The notes below the pieces were generated by a model, which saw nothing but the letters and a program-made list of their open reading frames with translations, was not told where the DNA came from and did not search any database. Below are positions 21,459-29,991 of a stretch of DNA of 64,000 nucleotides, in pieces. The DNA is taken from the NCBI GenBank assembly GCA_944330115.1, contig CALVIN010000002.1, positions 1-64,000 of the forward strand, written 5' to 3'. This stretch comes from an uncultured Clostridia bacterium. GTDB taxonomy: Bacteria; Bacillota; Clostridia; Christensenellales; Borkfalkiaceae. The position numbers and the translations under genes were made by a program. Each line of letters begins with the position of its first letter. Positions within the stretch are counted from its first letter, which is position 1.

Positions 21459-21611
21459 TCAATAGTGCTTTTCAACAAAGCTCTCGCAGCAGGTGCACTG
21501 TTCGTTGCCGCAGCCCACCTGTATCTTGTTGAGTGTGCAGTTTACGCCCTCGGAATTATACTTGCAGTTCCTTACGTCGCAGGCGACGCCGTGATTTATC
21601 ATGTCGTTCAT
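21459..21611 (-). CDS. DUF1540 domain protein, 50 aa
   Basis: The 50-residue product reads MNDMINHGVACDVRNCKY, then NSEGVNCTLNKIQVG, and ends CTCCESFVEKHY. This is the DUF1540 signature: CDVxNC, an internal C, then I-V-G and a final C-xx-F. It has seven cysteines. Such proteins are common in spore-forming Bacillota and probably bind metal, but their role is unknown. The ATG at 21611 is preceded by AGGAGGTATTTTT, an excellent ribosome site. It is convergent with glnS and divergent from rplI. A metal role is inference from the cysteines only. Confidence 0.88.
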   Translation of the reverse strand: MNDMINHGVACDVRNCKYNSEGVNCTLNKIQVGCGNEQCTCCESFVEKHY

Positions 21612-21681
21612 AAAAATACCTCCTGCGATATATTTTGTGCAAGTTTGTGCGCATTATTCGGCGCGCTTTTTGGCGCGGGTA

Positions 21682-21709
21682 TTGACAAAACCGCCCAAAA
21701 TGTTATAAT
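21682..21709 (+). promoter_or_regulatory. rplI promoter
   Basis: TTGACA (21682-21687), 16-nt spacer, TATAAT (21704-21709) with TG one nt upstream. The leader is about 90 nt. Confidence 0.8.
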
Positions 21710-21804
21710 ATTTATAAACAAGGGTCGCAAAGGCGGTGCATTTGCAGCAGCGTGCCGCATTGCGGTTAAAAAACAAAAAATAACTCTATAAAGGAGCAAA
21801 AAAT

Positions 21805-22251
21805 ATGCGCGTAATACTTTTAAAAGACGTAAAGGGACAGGGCAAAAAGGGCGACGTTGTAGACGTATCCGATAGCTACGCCCGCAACTACCTCATAAAG
21901 GGCGGCTATGCAGAGGTGGCCACCGCCGAAAAGATAAACAACATCGCCCAGAAGAAGGCCGCCGCCGACTTCCACAGGGCGGAGGACTTAAAGGCCGCAA
22001 GGGAGCTTGCCGCCGAACTCAAGGGCAAGGCGTTCACGATAAAGGTAAAGGCGGGCACGGGCGGCAGATTGTTCGGCTCGGTCACCGCCGCCGACGTGGC
22101 CGCGGCGCTCGCCGAGGGCGGCTACACAGTGGATAAAAAGAAGATATCGCTCTCCTCGCCTTTGCGCGAGGCCGGCTCGTACGACGTCGAGCTCAAGCTG
22201 TTTGAGGGCGTCTCGGCAAAGATAGTCGTAAAGGTAGAGGCGGTATCGTAG
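21805..22251 (+). CDS. rplI: 50S ribosomal protein L9
   Basis: L9 (148 aa, usual length) binds 23S rRNA. The N-terminal domain starts MRVILLKDVKGQGKKGDVVDV and continues SDSYARNYLIKGGYA. A long connecting helix (NNIAQKKAAADFHRAEDL) and a C-terminal domain with AGTGGRLFGSVT follow. The ATG follows AAAGGAGCAAAAAAT. The usual partner genes (rpsF, ssb, dnaB) are not adjacent. Confidence 0.97.
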   Translation: MRVILLKDVKGQGKKGDVVDVSDSYARNYLIKGGYAEVATAEKINNIAQKKAAADFHRAEDLKAARELAAELKGKAFTIKVKAGTGGRLFGSVTAADVAAALAEGGYTVDKKKISLSSPLREAGSYDVELKLFEGVSAKIVVKVEAVS

Positions 22252-22499
22252 TAACTTTACCATGTCTTTCGGGCGCTGCCTGCCGGCAGGCGCGGCGGAG
22301 CCTTACTTCAAAACATATGTAAATTCAACGGGCGGGGCGCTTTAAAATGCATGGCGCTCCGCCTTTACTGCGCCCTTATTGCGCCATTACATAAGCGCGG
22401 CCTATCGCCGCGCCTCGGCATTAAATTACATATTTCGGCATATTATATATACCATGACGGCGGCATCGCAATGTCGCGGCCTCCGTCGGGGGAGATGAT

Positions 22500-22826
22500 A
22501 TGTCTGAAAATTATGAATGGGAATACATAGCCGAGCGGACCGTGCGCGAGGCCGAGTACATAATAGGCACGGGCGCCACCGTGCGCGCCTGCGCAAACCA
22601 CTTCGGCATAAGCAAGTCCACCGTGCATAAAGATGTCTCCGAGCGGCTCAAAGACGTCGACGGGGCGCTGTATGCCGGCGTGCGCCGCGTGCTCGATAAA
22701 AACCTGTCAGAGCGCCACATCCGCGGCGGCATGGCCACGCGCGATAAGTATTTAAAGCGCTGCGCCTCCTGCTCACGCAATTGTTGCGGCTGCGGCGATT
22801 GTAAAAACAATGCAGGCAAAGAATAA
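22500..22826 (+). CDS. spoIIID: Sporulation transcription regulator SpoIIID with Cys-rich tail
   Basis: SpoIIID controls mother-cell genes during sporulation. The core (about residues 8-85) matches the family: YIAERTVREAEYIIGTGATV, the helix-turn-helix ACANHFGISKSTVHKDVSE, and RHIRGGMATRDKYLK. Family members end soon after this point at about 80-95 residues. Here a tail of about 22 residues adds six cysteines (CASCSRNCCGCGDC), which could bind zinc or form disulfides. ATG 22500 follows GGGGGAGATG. The tail is the oddity. Sporulation control would fit, with spoVACDE also in this window. Confidence 0.92.
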   Translation: MSENYEWEYIAERTVREAEYIIGTGATVRACANHFGISKSTVHKDVSERLKDVDGALYAGVRRVLDKNLSERHIRGGMATRDKYLKRCASCSRNCCGCGDCKNNAGKE

Positions 22827-22856
22827 GCAATTCCTTGCCGACAAAAAACCTTATCG

Positions 22857-22893
22857 CCCGCGGGGCGCGGCAATTTGGCCGCGCCCCGCGGGC
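22857..22893 (+). terminator. Terminator after spoIIID
   Basis: CCCGCGGGGCGCGG pairs with CCGCGCCCCGCGGG, followed by CCTCTTTGCCCTTTT. The stem is strong and the T tract interrupted. Confidence 0.7.
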
Positions 22894-22973
22894 CTCTTTG
22901 CCCTTTTGCAGTCGTTTTTTATATACATTTAAAAAAATCATAAAATTTTAACAGTAATTGACTGCGCATAAAT

Positions 22974-23002
22974 TTGTAAAATATGCGGCGCTGTGTTATA
23001 AT
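22974..23002 (+). promoter_or_regulatory. Promoter of the BadF/HgdC-type operon
   Basis: TTGTAA (22974-22979), 17-nt spacer, TATAAT (22997-23002) as TGTTATAAT. The leader of about 75 nt contains a GTGCCGC-CACTTT-GCGGCAC hairpin (23053-23072) just before the gene. Confidence 0.7.
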
Positions 23003-23085
23003 GCACAATGAAATAATACATCCCTGCCCGCATATCAAAACGCGCGGGCGGAGTGCCGCCACTTTGCGGCACAACGGCAGGTACT

Positions 23086-26025
23086 ATGGCTAAACTTATG
23101 GGAATAGACGTCGGCTCCACCACGGTAAAAGTCACCGTAGTCGACGACGGCAAAATTTTATACCGCTCTTACGAGCGTCATTTTGCGCAGGTGCGCGAAA
23201 CTGTTTTAAAGGAACTCAATAAAATAAAGGAGCAGTTCGGCGGCGACTTCTGCGCGTCCATCACGGGCAGCGCCGGCCTCGGTCTCTCGCAGCGCAGCGG
23301 CATCAACTTCGTGCAGGAGGTGCAGGCGGCCTTTGTCGCCATACGCAAGTTCTACCCCGATGCCGACGCGGCCATCGAGCTGGGCGGCGAAGACGCCAAA
23401 ATAATATTCATCACGGGCGGCACCGAGCAGCGCATGAACGGCAGCTGTGCGGGCGGCACGGGCGCCTTCATCGACCAGATGGCAACGCTTTTAAACATCA
23501 CCGTGCAGGAGATGGACGAGTATGCCCTCCGCGCCGAAAAGATATACCCCATAGCCTCGCGCTGCGGCGTATTTGCAAAGTCGGATATCCAGCCGCTCAT
23601 CAATCAGGGCGCGCGCAAAGAGGATATCTCTGCCTCCATATTCCAGGCGGTCGTCGACCAGACGGTCTCCGGCCTCGCGCAGGGCAGGCGCATAAAGGGT
23701 AAGGTGCTCTTTTTGGGCGGCCCGCTCTACTTCTTAAAGGGCCTGCGCCGCGCCTTCGTGCGCACCCTCAAGCTCTCCGAAGAAAACGCCGTATTCCCCG
23801 ACGACGCGCCCTGCTTCATGTCGATAGGTGCCGCGCTCCATTCTGTCGGCGTAAAGCCCATGCCCGTAGATGAGATAATCTCCCGCATAGAGCACGCCGA
23901 GGGCAGCGACGAGGTAATAACGGGCGAACCCCTCTTTAAAGACAAGGAGGAGTATGCCGCCTTCGTAAAGCGCCACCGCGCCACCGACCTCACCTTTGCC
24001 GACATAGCAACCTACTCGGGCGAGGCGTACCTCGGCATAGACAGCGGCTCCACGACCACCAAACTCATACTCATCACCCCCGACTGCCGCATACTCTATT
24101 CGCACTACCAGTCGAACAACGGCCAGCCGGTGGATATAATAGTTGAAAAGCTCGGCGAGATATACAAGCTCGCAGAGGGCAGGATAAAGATAGTCGGCAG
24201 CGCCGTGACGGGCTACGGCGAGGACCTCATAAAGGCCGCCATAAAGGCCGACTTCGGCATAGTTGAAACGGTTGCGCACTTTAAGGCGGCGCTGCACTTC
24301 AACCCCAACGTCGACTTCATAATAGATATCGGCGGGCAGGACATAAAGTGCTTCAAAATCAAAAACCGCGCGATAGATTCGATAATGCTCAACGAGGCGT
24401 GCTCCTCGGGCTGCGGCTCCTTCATTCAGACGTTCGCCCGCGCCATGGGCATGGAGATAGACAAGTTCTCCCAGCTCGGCCTGTTTGCAAAGCACCCCGT
24501 AGAGCTCGGCTCGCGCTGCACGGTGTTCATGAACAGCGCCGTAAAGCAGGCGCAAAAGGAGGGTTCGTCGGTAGAGGACATCTCGGCGGGGCTCTCGATA
24601 TCCATAGTAAAAAACGCCATCTACAAGGTAATACGCGCCGCCAGCGCCGACGACCTCGGCGAAAATATAGTAGTGCAGGGCGGCACCTTCTTAAACGACG
24701 CCGTGCTGCGCGCCTTTGAAAGGGAGACGGGCAAAAACGTTATCCGCCCCGGCATCGCGGGGCTTATGGGCGCCTTCGGCGCTGCGCTGTATGCCAAGGA
24801 GATGAGCACGGGCAGCTCCACCACGATAGGGGAGGAGGAGCTCAAAAACTTCTCTTACCGCTCGGCGTCCACGGTGTGCCGCGGCTGCACCTCAAAGTGC
24901 AACATAAACATAATCACCTTTGCCGACGGCTCGCGCTACATCTCCGGCAACAAGTGCGAGAGGGGTGCAGGCCGCAAACCCGCCTCCGCCGATCTCGACA
25001 TATACTCATACAAGCAGGAGCGCCTTCCTCAGTGCATAGCCGGCACGGCGGGCAAGCGCGGCAGGGTGGGGCTTCCCCTCCAGCTCGGCATGTACGAGCA
25101 GCTCCCCATATGGGCGGGCTTCTTCGAAAGTCTGGGCTTCGAGGTGGTGCTCTCCGATAAGTCCTCGCGCGAGCTCTACTTTTTGGGCCAGCACACCGTC
25201 GCGTCCGATACTGCCTGCTACCCCGCAAAACTCATGCACGGCCACATAGAGAGCCTTTTAAACAAGGGCGTAGATTTCATCTTCCTGCCCTGCGAGAGCT
25301 ACAACCTCGACGAGCACGACTCTGTAAATCACTACAACTGCCCTGTCGTCGCCTACTACTCCGAGCTCTTAAAGGCCAACAACGAGCGCCTCAACGAAGA
25401 TAACTTCATAATGCCCTACATCGACCTCAACGAGCGCGAAAACACGGTGAAAAAGCTGTGCGCGGCGCTGGGCGCCTATAAGGTAAAGCGCAAGGAGGCG
25501 GCGGCAGCATTGGAAGAGGGCTTTGCGCGCTTCAACAAATACCATGCCGACGTGCGCGCAAAGGGGCAGGAGATAATCAAAAAGGCAAGGGAAGAGGGCA
25601 AGCAGATAATAATTCTCGCCGGCCGCCCCTACCATGTCGATAACGAAATAAACCACGGCATAAACAAGTTGCTCACCTCGCTAAATCTCGCCGTGCTCTC
25701 CGAGGACTCGGTATTCGACGAGGCCGACCTCGTAAACGTAAACGTGCTCAACCAGTGGACATACCACGCCAGGCTGTACCGCGCTGCCGACTATGCCTCG
25801 CGCTACGACGATATAAACCTCGTCCAGCTCGTATCCTTCGGCTGCGGCCTCGACGCCATAACCAGCGACGAGGTGCGCTCCATTCTCGAAAAGAACGGCA
25901 AGCTCTACACGCAGATAAAGATAGACGAAATAAACAACCTCGGCGTCGTAAAGATAAGGCTGAGGAGCATGCTCGCGGCGATAGAAGAGGGCAAAAAGCG
26001 CAGCGCCGGGCAGGCGGCCAGGTAA
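23086..26025 (+). CDS. Large BadF/BcrA/HgdC-type ATPase, activator of a dehydratase-like reductase
   Basis: The 979-aa protein has two ASKHA ATPase modules. Module 1 (about residues 1-260) starts MAKLMGIDVGSTTVKVTVVD and has GGEDAKI and NGSCAGGTGAFIDQM. Module 2 (about 325-580) has LGIDSGSTTTKLIL, GGQDIKC and ACSSGCGSF. Paired Cys such as CAGGTG and CSSGCG are the cluster-binding type of 2-hydroxyacyl-CoA dehydratase activators. The C-terminal ~400 residues are of the DUF2229 type, with CRGCTSKCNI and a PCESYN segment. Known relatives use ATP to push electrons to low potential. The exact substrate is unknown. The next gene is its likely partner. Confidence 0.9.
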   Translation: MAKLMGIDVGSTTVKVTVVDDGKILYRSYERHFAQVRETVLKELNKIKEQFGGDFCASITGSAGLGLSQRSGINFVQEVQAAFVAIRKFYPDADAAIELGGEDAKIIFITGGTEQRMNGSCAGGTGAFIDQMATLLNITVQEMDEYALRAEKIYPIASRCGVFAKSDIQPLINQGARKEDISASIFQAVVDQTVSGLAQGRRIKGKVLFLGGPLYFLKGLRRAFVRTLKLSEENAVFPDDAPCFMSIGAALHSVGVKPMPVDEIISRIEHAEGSDEVITGEPLFKDKEEYAAFVKRHRATDLTFADIATYSGEAYLGIDSGSTTTKLILITPDCRILYSHYQSNNGQPVDIIVEKLGEIYKLAEGRIKIVGSAVTGYGEDLIKAAIKADFGIVETVAHFKAALHFNPNVDFIIDIGGQDIKCFKIKNRAIDSIMLNEACSSGCGSFIQTFARAMGMEIDKFSQLGLFAKHPVELGSRCTVFMNSAVKQAQKEGSSVEDISAGLSISIVKNAIYKVIRAASADDLGENIVVQGGTFLNDAVLRAFERETGKNVIRPGIAGLMGAFGAALYAKEMSTGSSTTIGEEELKNFSYRSASTVCRGCTSKCNINIITFADGSRYISGNKCERGAGRKPASADLDIYSYKQERLPQCIAGTAGKRGRVGLPLQLGMYEQLPIWAGFFESLGFEVVLSDKSSRELYFLGQHTVASDTACYPAKLMHGHIESLLNKGVDFIFLPCESYNLDEHDSVNHYNCPVVAYYSELLKANNERLNEDNFIMPYIDLNERENTVKKLCAALGAYKVKRKEAAAALEEGFARFNKYHADVRAKGQEIIKKAREEGKQIIILAGRPYHVDNEINHGINKLLTSLNLAVLSEDSVFDEADLVNVNVLNQWTYHARLYRAADYASRYDDINLVQLVSFGCGLDAITSDEVRSILEKNGKLYTQIKIDEINNLGVVKIRLRSMLAAIEEGKKRSAGQAAR

Positions 26026-26085
26026 AACGGGCAGGCGGCTAAGTAAAAAAAGATATTCCACACAAGATATATTGCAAATTTAACT

Positions 26086-27393
26086 ATGAAAAAGCAAAAA
26101 CAACAGCAAGAGCAAAAGCATACTACCAACTACCGCGACGACTACCCCCGCTGGCAGCCGTGGATGAAAGACAGCTACAAAATACTCATCCCCGACATGC
26201 TGCCCTGGCACTTTGCGCTCATCGAGCGCCTGCTCAGGCTGGAGGGGTACGATATCGAGGTGCTCAAAAACGATTCCCGCGCCGTAATAGACGAGGGCTT
26301 GAAGCACGTCCACAACGATACCTGCTATCCCTGCCTGTGCACGGTGGGGCAGTATATCGACGCGCTCAAGAGCGGCAAGTACGACGTAAACCGCACCGCC
26401 GTTTTAATGAGCCAGTCGGGCGGCGGCTGCCGCGCCTCAAACTATATCCCGCTCATACGCAAGGCGCTCAAGGCCGAGTTTCCCCAGGTGCCCGTGCTCT
26501 CATTGAACTTCTCGGGGCTGGAAAAAGACAGCTCATTCCCCATAGGCGCAAAGCTGATGTTAAAGCTGGTGTTTGCCATCTACTACGGCGACACCATAAT
26601 GTGGTGCTACAACCAGGTAAAGCCGTACGAGGAGGAGGCGGGCTCGGCCGATTCCGCGCGCGACGCGGCCATGGACTTCGTCACCTCAAAGTTCGAAAAG
26701 GGCGGCTACCACCGCTATAAGCACATAACCAAAAAGCTCGTCGGCATGTTCGCCGCCGTTAAGCGCAAAAACATAAAAAAGATAAAGGTGGGCATCGTCG
26801 GCGAGATATATGTAAAGTATTCCGCCCTCGGCAACAACCATCTCGAGGAGTTCCTTCTCTCGGAGGACTGCGAGCCCGTCGTGCCCGTGCTCATGGACTA
26901 TGTTTTGTATTGCGTGGTCAACAACATAAACGACGGCAGGCTGTACGGCAAAAAGAGCCTGTTTATAACGGTAAACAAAATTCTGTATGCCATTCTGCAC
27001 GGCATGCAAAAGAATATAATAAAGATATTCAAACGCAGCCCGTTCGAGCCCATTCACGACTTCGAGCACCTCAGAAAGTGCGCCGATAAGGTGCTCAACC
27101 AGGGCGTAAAGATGGGCGAAGGCTGGCTCATCCCCGCCGAAATGGCGGCCCTTGCCGAAACGGGCACCGAGAATATCGTGTGCGCCCAGCCCTTCGGCTG
27201 CCTGCCCAACCACATAGCCGGCAAGGGGGCAATACGCACGCTCAAAAATTTGTATCAGCACGAAAATATCGTCGCCGTCGACTACGATCCCTCGGCAACA
27301 AAGGTCAATCAGGAAAACCGCATAAAGCTGATGCTCGCCACCGCGCGCGAAAATATGGCGCAGGAGAGCGGGCAGGGCACACAGAGCCTTTAA
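26086..27393 (+). CDS. 2-hydroxyacyl-CoA dehydratase-like (double-cubane-type) protein
   Basis: The product (435 aa) is of the COG3581-like group related to 2-hydroxyacyl-CoA dehydratase subunits. Cysteines that could hold iron-sulfur clusters occur in NDTCYPCLCTVGQY, SGGGCRASNY and AQPFGCLPNH. It starts 60 nt after the ATPase gene and is surely its operon partner. In several Clostridia the two parts are fused into one protein of about 1400 residues, so this is the split form. Related pairs include true dehydratases, benzoyl-CoA reductases and double-cubane-cluster reductases. No acyl-CoA genes lie nearby, so I do not assign a substrate. The start has no clear Shine-Dalgarno. Confidence 0.85.
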   Translation: MKKQKQQQEQKHTTNYRDDYPRWQPWMKDSYKILIPDMLPWHFALIERLLRLEGYDIEVLKNDSRAVIDEGLKHVHNDTCYPCLCTVGQYIDALKSGKYDVNRTAVLMSQSGGGCRASNYIPLIRKALKAEFPQVPVLSLNFSGLEKDSSFPIGAKLMLKLVFAIYYGDTIMWCYNQVKPYEEEAGSADSARDAAMDFVTSKFEKGGYHRYKHITKKLVGMFAAVKRKNIKKIKVGIVGEIYVKYSALGNNHLEEFLLSEDCEPVVPVLMDYVLYCVVNNINDGRLYGKKSLFITVNKILYAILHGMQKNIIKIFKRSPFEPIHDFEHLRKCADKVLNQGVKMGEGWLIPAEMAALAETGTENIVCAQPFGCLPNHIAGKGAIRTLKNLYQHENIVAVDYDPSATKVNQENRIKLMLATARENMAQESGQGTQSL

Positions 27394-27440
27394 CGGCCGC
27401 TCTGCGTCTGTACCATATAATATAATAAGTAAAAATATAA

Positions 27441-27478
27441 TCCCCCTGCGGCGGAAATAATTTCCGCCGCAGGGGGAT
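27441..27478. terminator. Bidirectional terminator
   Basis: TCCCCCTGCGGCGGAAAT pairs perfectly with ATTTCCGCCGCAGGGGGA, followed by TTTTTAG. It serves the reductase operon on + and possibly the toxin-antitoxin operon on -. Confidence 0.85.
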
Positions 27479-27545
27479 TTTTAGTTTGCAATGCAAACGC
27501 CGTTTGCAGATATGATGCTTAATTATAATTCAGCAGGGGGGGGGA

Positions 27546-27776
27546 TTATTGTTCCTCTTGAACGATCGCGCCGTTTGCAAGTTCGCTCTTAAAAATTTCA
27601 TACACATAGGCAGAACTTTCAAGATACAACCCCGTGGCGGGGTCGTTTAATTTTTCAAAGGTCTGCGAGGAGTAAAAGCAATCTATCGCCTTATCATAGT
27701 CGATATCTTTGTCATCTACAATAAAAGAAATGATTTCCTGAGTGATGCATTCTGTTAAAAATTTTATTTTATCCAT
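27546..27776 (-). CDS. Small acidic protein, third gene of the DUF3990 operon
   Basis: The 76-residue product (MDKIKFLTECITQEIISFIV...) is acidic and probably helical, with a ATGLYLESSAYVYEIFKSEL segment. I know no function. Its start overlaps the end of the DUF3990 gene by 13 nt, so the two are translationally coupled. Small proteins of this kind sit beside DUF3990 genes in many gut Bacillota, and it may be an antitoxin or accessory factor. A run of nine G lies immediately after the stop on the plus strand. Confidence 0.75.
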   Translation of the reverse strand: MDKIKFLTECITQEIISFIVDDKDIDYDKAIDCFYSSQTFEKLNDPATGLYLESSAYVYEIFKSELANGAIVQEEQ

Positions 27777-28276
27777 TGTACGCCTGCCTTTTTTAAAAGA
27801 TTTACGGCTCTTTGGGAATGGAAGGAATACTGGTCGGACGATGCGGCGTACTGCATTTCTCTCAATAAAATTTCGCTGTCGATGTATCCCCGCTGATACT
27901 GCCTTATAAGTGTGGCCAAAGTATCATCGGCAACCGGCCCGAATACTATATCATATTTATTGTCGTTATTGCACTCGGGCGAAGAGAGGTCGGTAAAATC
28001 GCGGTTGCGGTTATTGATAATAAAAACCGCCCACTCCTTTGAGGTCGAAGGGAAATTTTTTATGTTCAACTCTTTGATATCAAGCAAACCGTCCGGCGCT
28101 TCGTATGAGATAACGCATGGTTGCCCGCCATAAATGCGGCTTTTTCTTATGGCCATTGCCTTGGCTTGTTCAAATATTGCCGTGGTGTAAAAGCCTTTGC
28201 CAAAGTCCTTATACGGCGCGCATTTTGAAAGGTCGATAGTAGCTATATCCGAGTTTGTACCGTGATACAAAATCAT
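27764..28276 (-). CDS. DUF3990 protein, ADP-ribosyltransferase-like putative toxin
   Basis: The product (170 aa) starts MILYHGTNSDIATIDLSK and has DFGKGFYTTAIFEQAKAMA, then EWAVFIINNR. DUF3990 proteins are predicted relatives of ADP-ribosyltransferases. The YHGT and GFYTT stretches look like the NAD-binding His and Tyr motifs. A third acidic or Gln residue would be in the IDSEILLREMQ or SSDQYSFHS region. It lies between a DUF3791 gene (4-nt ATGA overlap) and another small gene, a typical toxin-antitoxin layout. Target and activity are unknown, and toxicity is inference. Confidence 0.82.
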   Translation of the reverse strand: MILYHGTNSDIATIDLSKCAPYKDFGKGFYTTAIFEQAKAMAIRKSRIYGGQPCVISYEAPDGLLDIKELNIKNFPSTSKEWAVFIINNRNRDFTDLSSPECNNDNKYDIVFGPVADDTLATLIRQYQRGYIDSEILLREMQYAASSDQYSFHSQRAVNLLKKAGVQWIK

Positions 28277-28497
28277 GCGATCTTACCTCCGTTTTTTAAG
28301 CAAACTGCGGTCAAATCGTCTACGGCGTCCTCTATCGAAAGCAGATGCTCGGCATCGTAACAATCTTTAAGAAAGGCCATGCCGCCATGCTCTTTCAAAT
28401 ATTTATAAGCTTTTTGCGGGTGCATGGCGTGCCGCTGCGAAAATTCGCTTATGCACATAACGGTATAATCTATTCTGTTTCGTATCTCCTGACTCAT
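28273..28497 (-). CDS. DUF3791 protein, putative antitoxin
   Basis: The 74-residue product reads MSQEIRNRIDYTVMCISEF, then KAYKYLKEHGGMAFLKDCYD and HLLSIEDAVDDL. This is the DUF3791 pattern of small helical proteins coded next to DUF3990 genes. It is first in the operon, as expected for an antitoxin, and its stop overlaps the DUF3990 start (ATGA). The ATG follows GAGGATGGCGC. Direct repeats overlapping the -10 box upstream suggest autoregulation. Confidence 0.8.
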   Translation of the reverse strand: MSQEIRNRIDYTVMCISEFSQRHAMHPQKAYKYLKEHGGMAFLKDCYDAEHLLSIEDAVDDLTAVCLKNGGKIA

Positions 28498-28520
28498 GCG
28501 CCATCCTCAATATCATTTTT

Positions 28521-28547
28521 ATTATATACATTATTATTATATACATT
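28521..28547 (-). promoter_or_regulatory. Direct repeats overlapping the DUF3791/DUF3990 promoter
   Basis: ATTATATACATT occurs twice, 15 bp apart (28521-28532 and 28536-28547). On the minus strand each copy contains TATAAT. The proximal one is a plausible -10 about 23 nt before the start. Such repeats suit an operator for an operon-encoded repressor. Confidence 0.55.
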
Positions 28548-28628
28548 ATAACCTTAAATTAAAAAATTTTCAACCCTTAAAATATAGGCATAACGGCGCA
28601 ATAGCAGATCTTTCAAATAATTCCGTCG

Positions 28629-29828
28629 TCATTTGTTTTCACTATGCCTTTCGCGGTATACGGCGGGCGTGCAGCCCACAACTTTTTTAAATACCGTGGT
28701 GAAGTGGGCGGAGGAGCCGTAGCCTAAAAACGCCGCTATCGCCACCGCAGACTTATCGGTATAGCGCAGCAGCCTCTTTGCCTCGTCGAGCTTCTGCTGC
28801 TGAATGAACTGCGAAAGGTTGACGCCCGCCTGCTCCTTAAAGTTTGCCGAAAGCCTCGTGCGGCTCAAAAAAAGGTGCTCGGCTATCTGTTCGGTGGTTA
28901 TCGGCTCGGAGATGTGGTGCTGAATGTAATTCGTAACGGCTATCACCAGTTTAGAGGGGTTGGCGCCCTGCCGTATCTTCTCCACTCTGCCGCAGTAGTC
29001 GCGCAGCATGGCGTATTGCATGTTGGATATCATTATCGGGTTGTTCATCAGTTCGCACTTTTGAATGTACTCGTCACTCAGCGCCAGCGCGTCGTTCACG
29101 TCCATGCCGCCCCTTATCGCCGCCCTTGCCGCAAGGGTAATGGTGACTATCGCCGTGTTTTTAACATGACGCAGCTGTTCGCGCGCCAGCTTTCCGCCGT
29201 TTACCGAGGGCATGACTTCCTTTACCCAGTTTTCAAACTCCTGCGTCTTGCCCTGCGAAATAAAGTTCATTATCGTCTCCTCGATGGCAAGGGTATTGTG
29301 CTCGTGCTCGGGCCTGGGCTCGTCCTGCGGCACGGCGTCATATGCGGGCATGAGCGCCCGCGCCTCGGTGCTGCCCGGCTCAAACAGTATCACGTCCTCC
29401 AGATTTTTCTTTTCGTCGTTTAAAATATAGTTTATCATGTACATCATCTGCATCACGCTCTCAAGCGGCATGCGTATTATCATCTTCATCGCGGCGACGA
29501 ACATGTCGGTGTCCTCCGGCTCCACGCCCGCGCGGAATGCCAGCTCTTTGAGCTCCTGCTCGGAGTTGGCCGTCTGCCGCGTGGGGCCTATCACTATCTT
29601 ATACGCGCCCGAATTTACTATGCCGTAATAGTTGAAGTGTTTGGTCACAAAATAGCCCACGTTTTCGTCAATCGCGGCTATGTCGTCCTCGTATGCCGCC
29701 ATCGGGTCTTTGACTAATTTTACCACCGAGTAATAAAATACCTGTCTGCCGTTTTTATACAGCCTTATCGGCATGCCCGCCAGGTTGCCTATGGATGTGC
29801 ATATGTACTTAAAATCAAAGTTCTTCAT
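28629..29828 (-). CDS. AraC-family transcriptional regulator
   Basis: The product (399 aa) has a large N-terminal sensor region of about 300 residues that I cannot classify. The C-terminal AraC double helix-turn-helix follows: ITTEQIAEHLFLSRTRLSANFK, DEAKRLLRYTD and VAIAAFLGYGSSAHFTTVFKK. I chose ATG 29828 (MKNFDFKYICTSI) because residues upstream look random. It is divergent from the GH3 gene 160 nt away, so it probably controls it and perhaps senses a plant sugar. The GH3 gene looks broken, which makes the regulator's present target uncertain. Confidence 0.87.
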   Translation of the reverse strand: MKNFDFKYICTSIGNLAGMPIRLYKNGRQVFYYSVVKLVKDPMAAYEDDIAAIDENVGYFVTKHFNYYGIVNSGAYKIVIGPTRQTANSEQELKELAFRAGVEPEDTDMFVAAMKMIIRMPLESVMQMMYMINYILNDEKKNLEDVILFEPGSTEARALMPAYDAVPQDEPRPEHEHNTLAIEETIMNFISQGKTQEFENWVKEVMPSVNGGKLAREQLRHVKNTAIVTITLAARAAIRGGMDVNDALALSDEYIQKCELMNNPIMISNMQYAMLRDYCGRVEKIRQGANPSKLVIAVTNYIQHHISEPITTEQIAEHLFLSRTRLSANFKEQAGVNLSQFIQQQKLDEAKRLLRYTDKSAVAIAAFLGYGSSAHFTTVFKKVVGCTPAVYRERHSENK

Positions 29829-29948
29829 AGTGTCCCCATTTAAAGCTCCGCGCGGCAAAGTACAGCTCGGCGCGCCGCAAAATATATGTCGATACAAATT
29901 TTAACATAATCGCTACAAATATGTAAAGTCTTTTGCATTGCCGCATGC

Positions 29949-29954
29949 TATAAT
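29949..29954 (+). promoter_or_regulatory. Extended -10 of the GH3 promoter
   Basis: TGCTATAAT with no good -35 box, as expected for an activator-dependent promoter beside an AraC gene. AAAGGTGAG precedes the start codon. Confidence 0.5.
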
Positions 29955-29991
29955 TGTTTTGTAATAACAAAAAAGGTGAGAAATTTTAATT

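Noticed and set aside
23003..23085. Two-codon leader frame (ATG AAA TAA) just after the -10 at 23002
   Set aside because: Too short to mean anything without expression data. The true start at 23086 matches the family.
23086..27393. Classical 2-hydroxyglutarate fermentation operon
   Set aside because: The CoA transferase and both true dehydratase subunits are absent and the proteins belong to the DUF2229/COG3581 branch.
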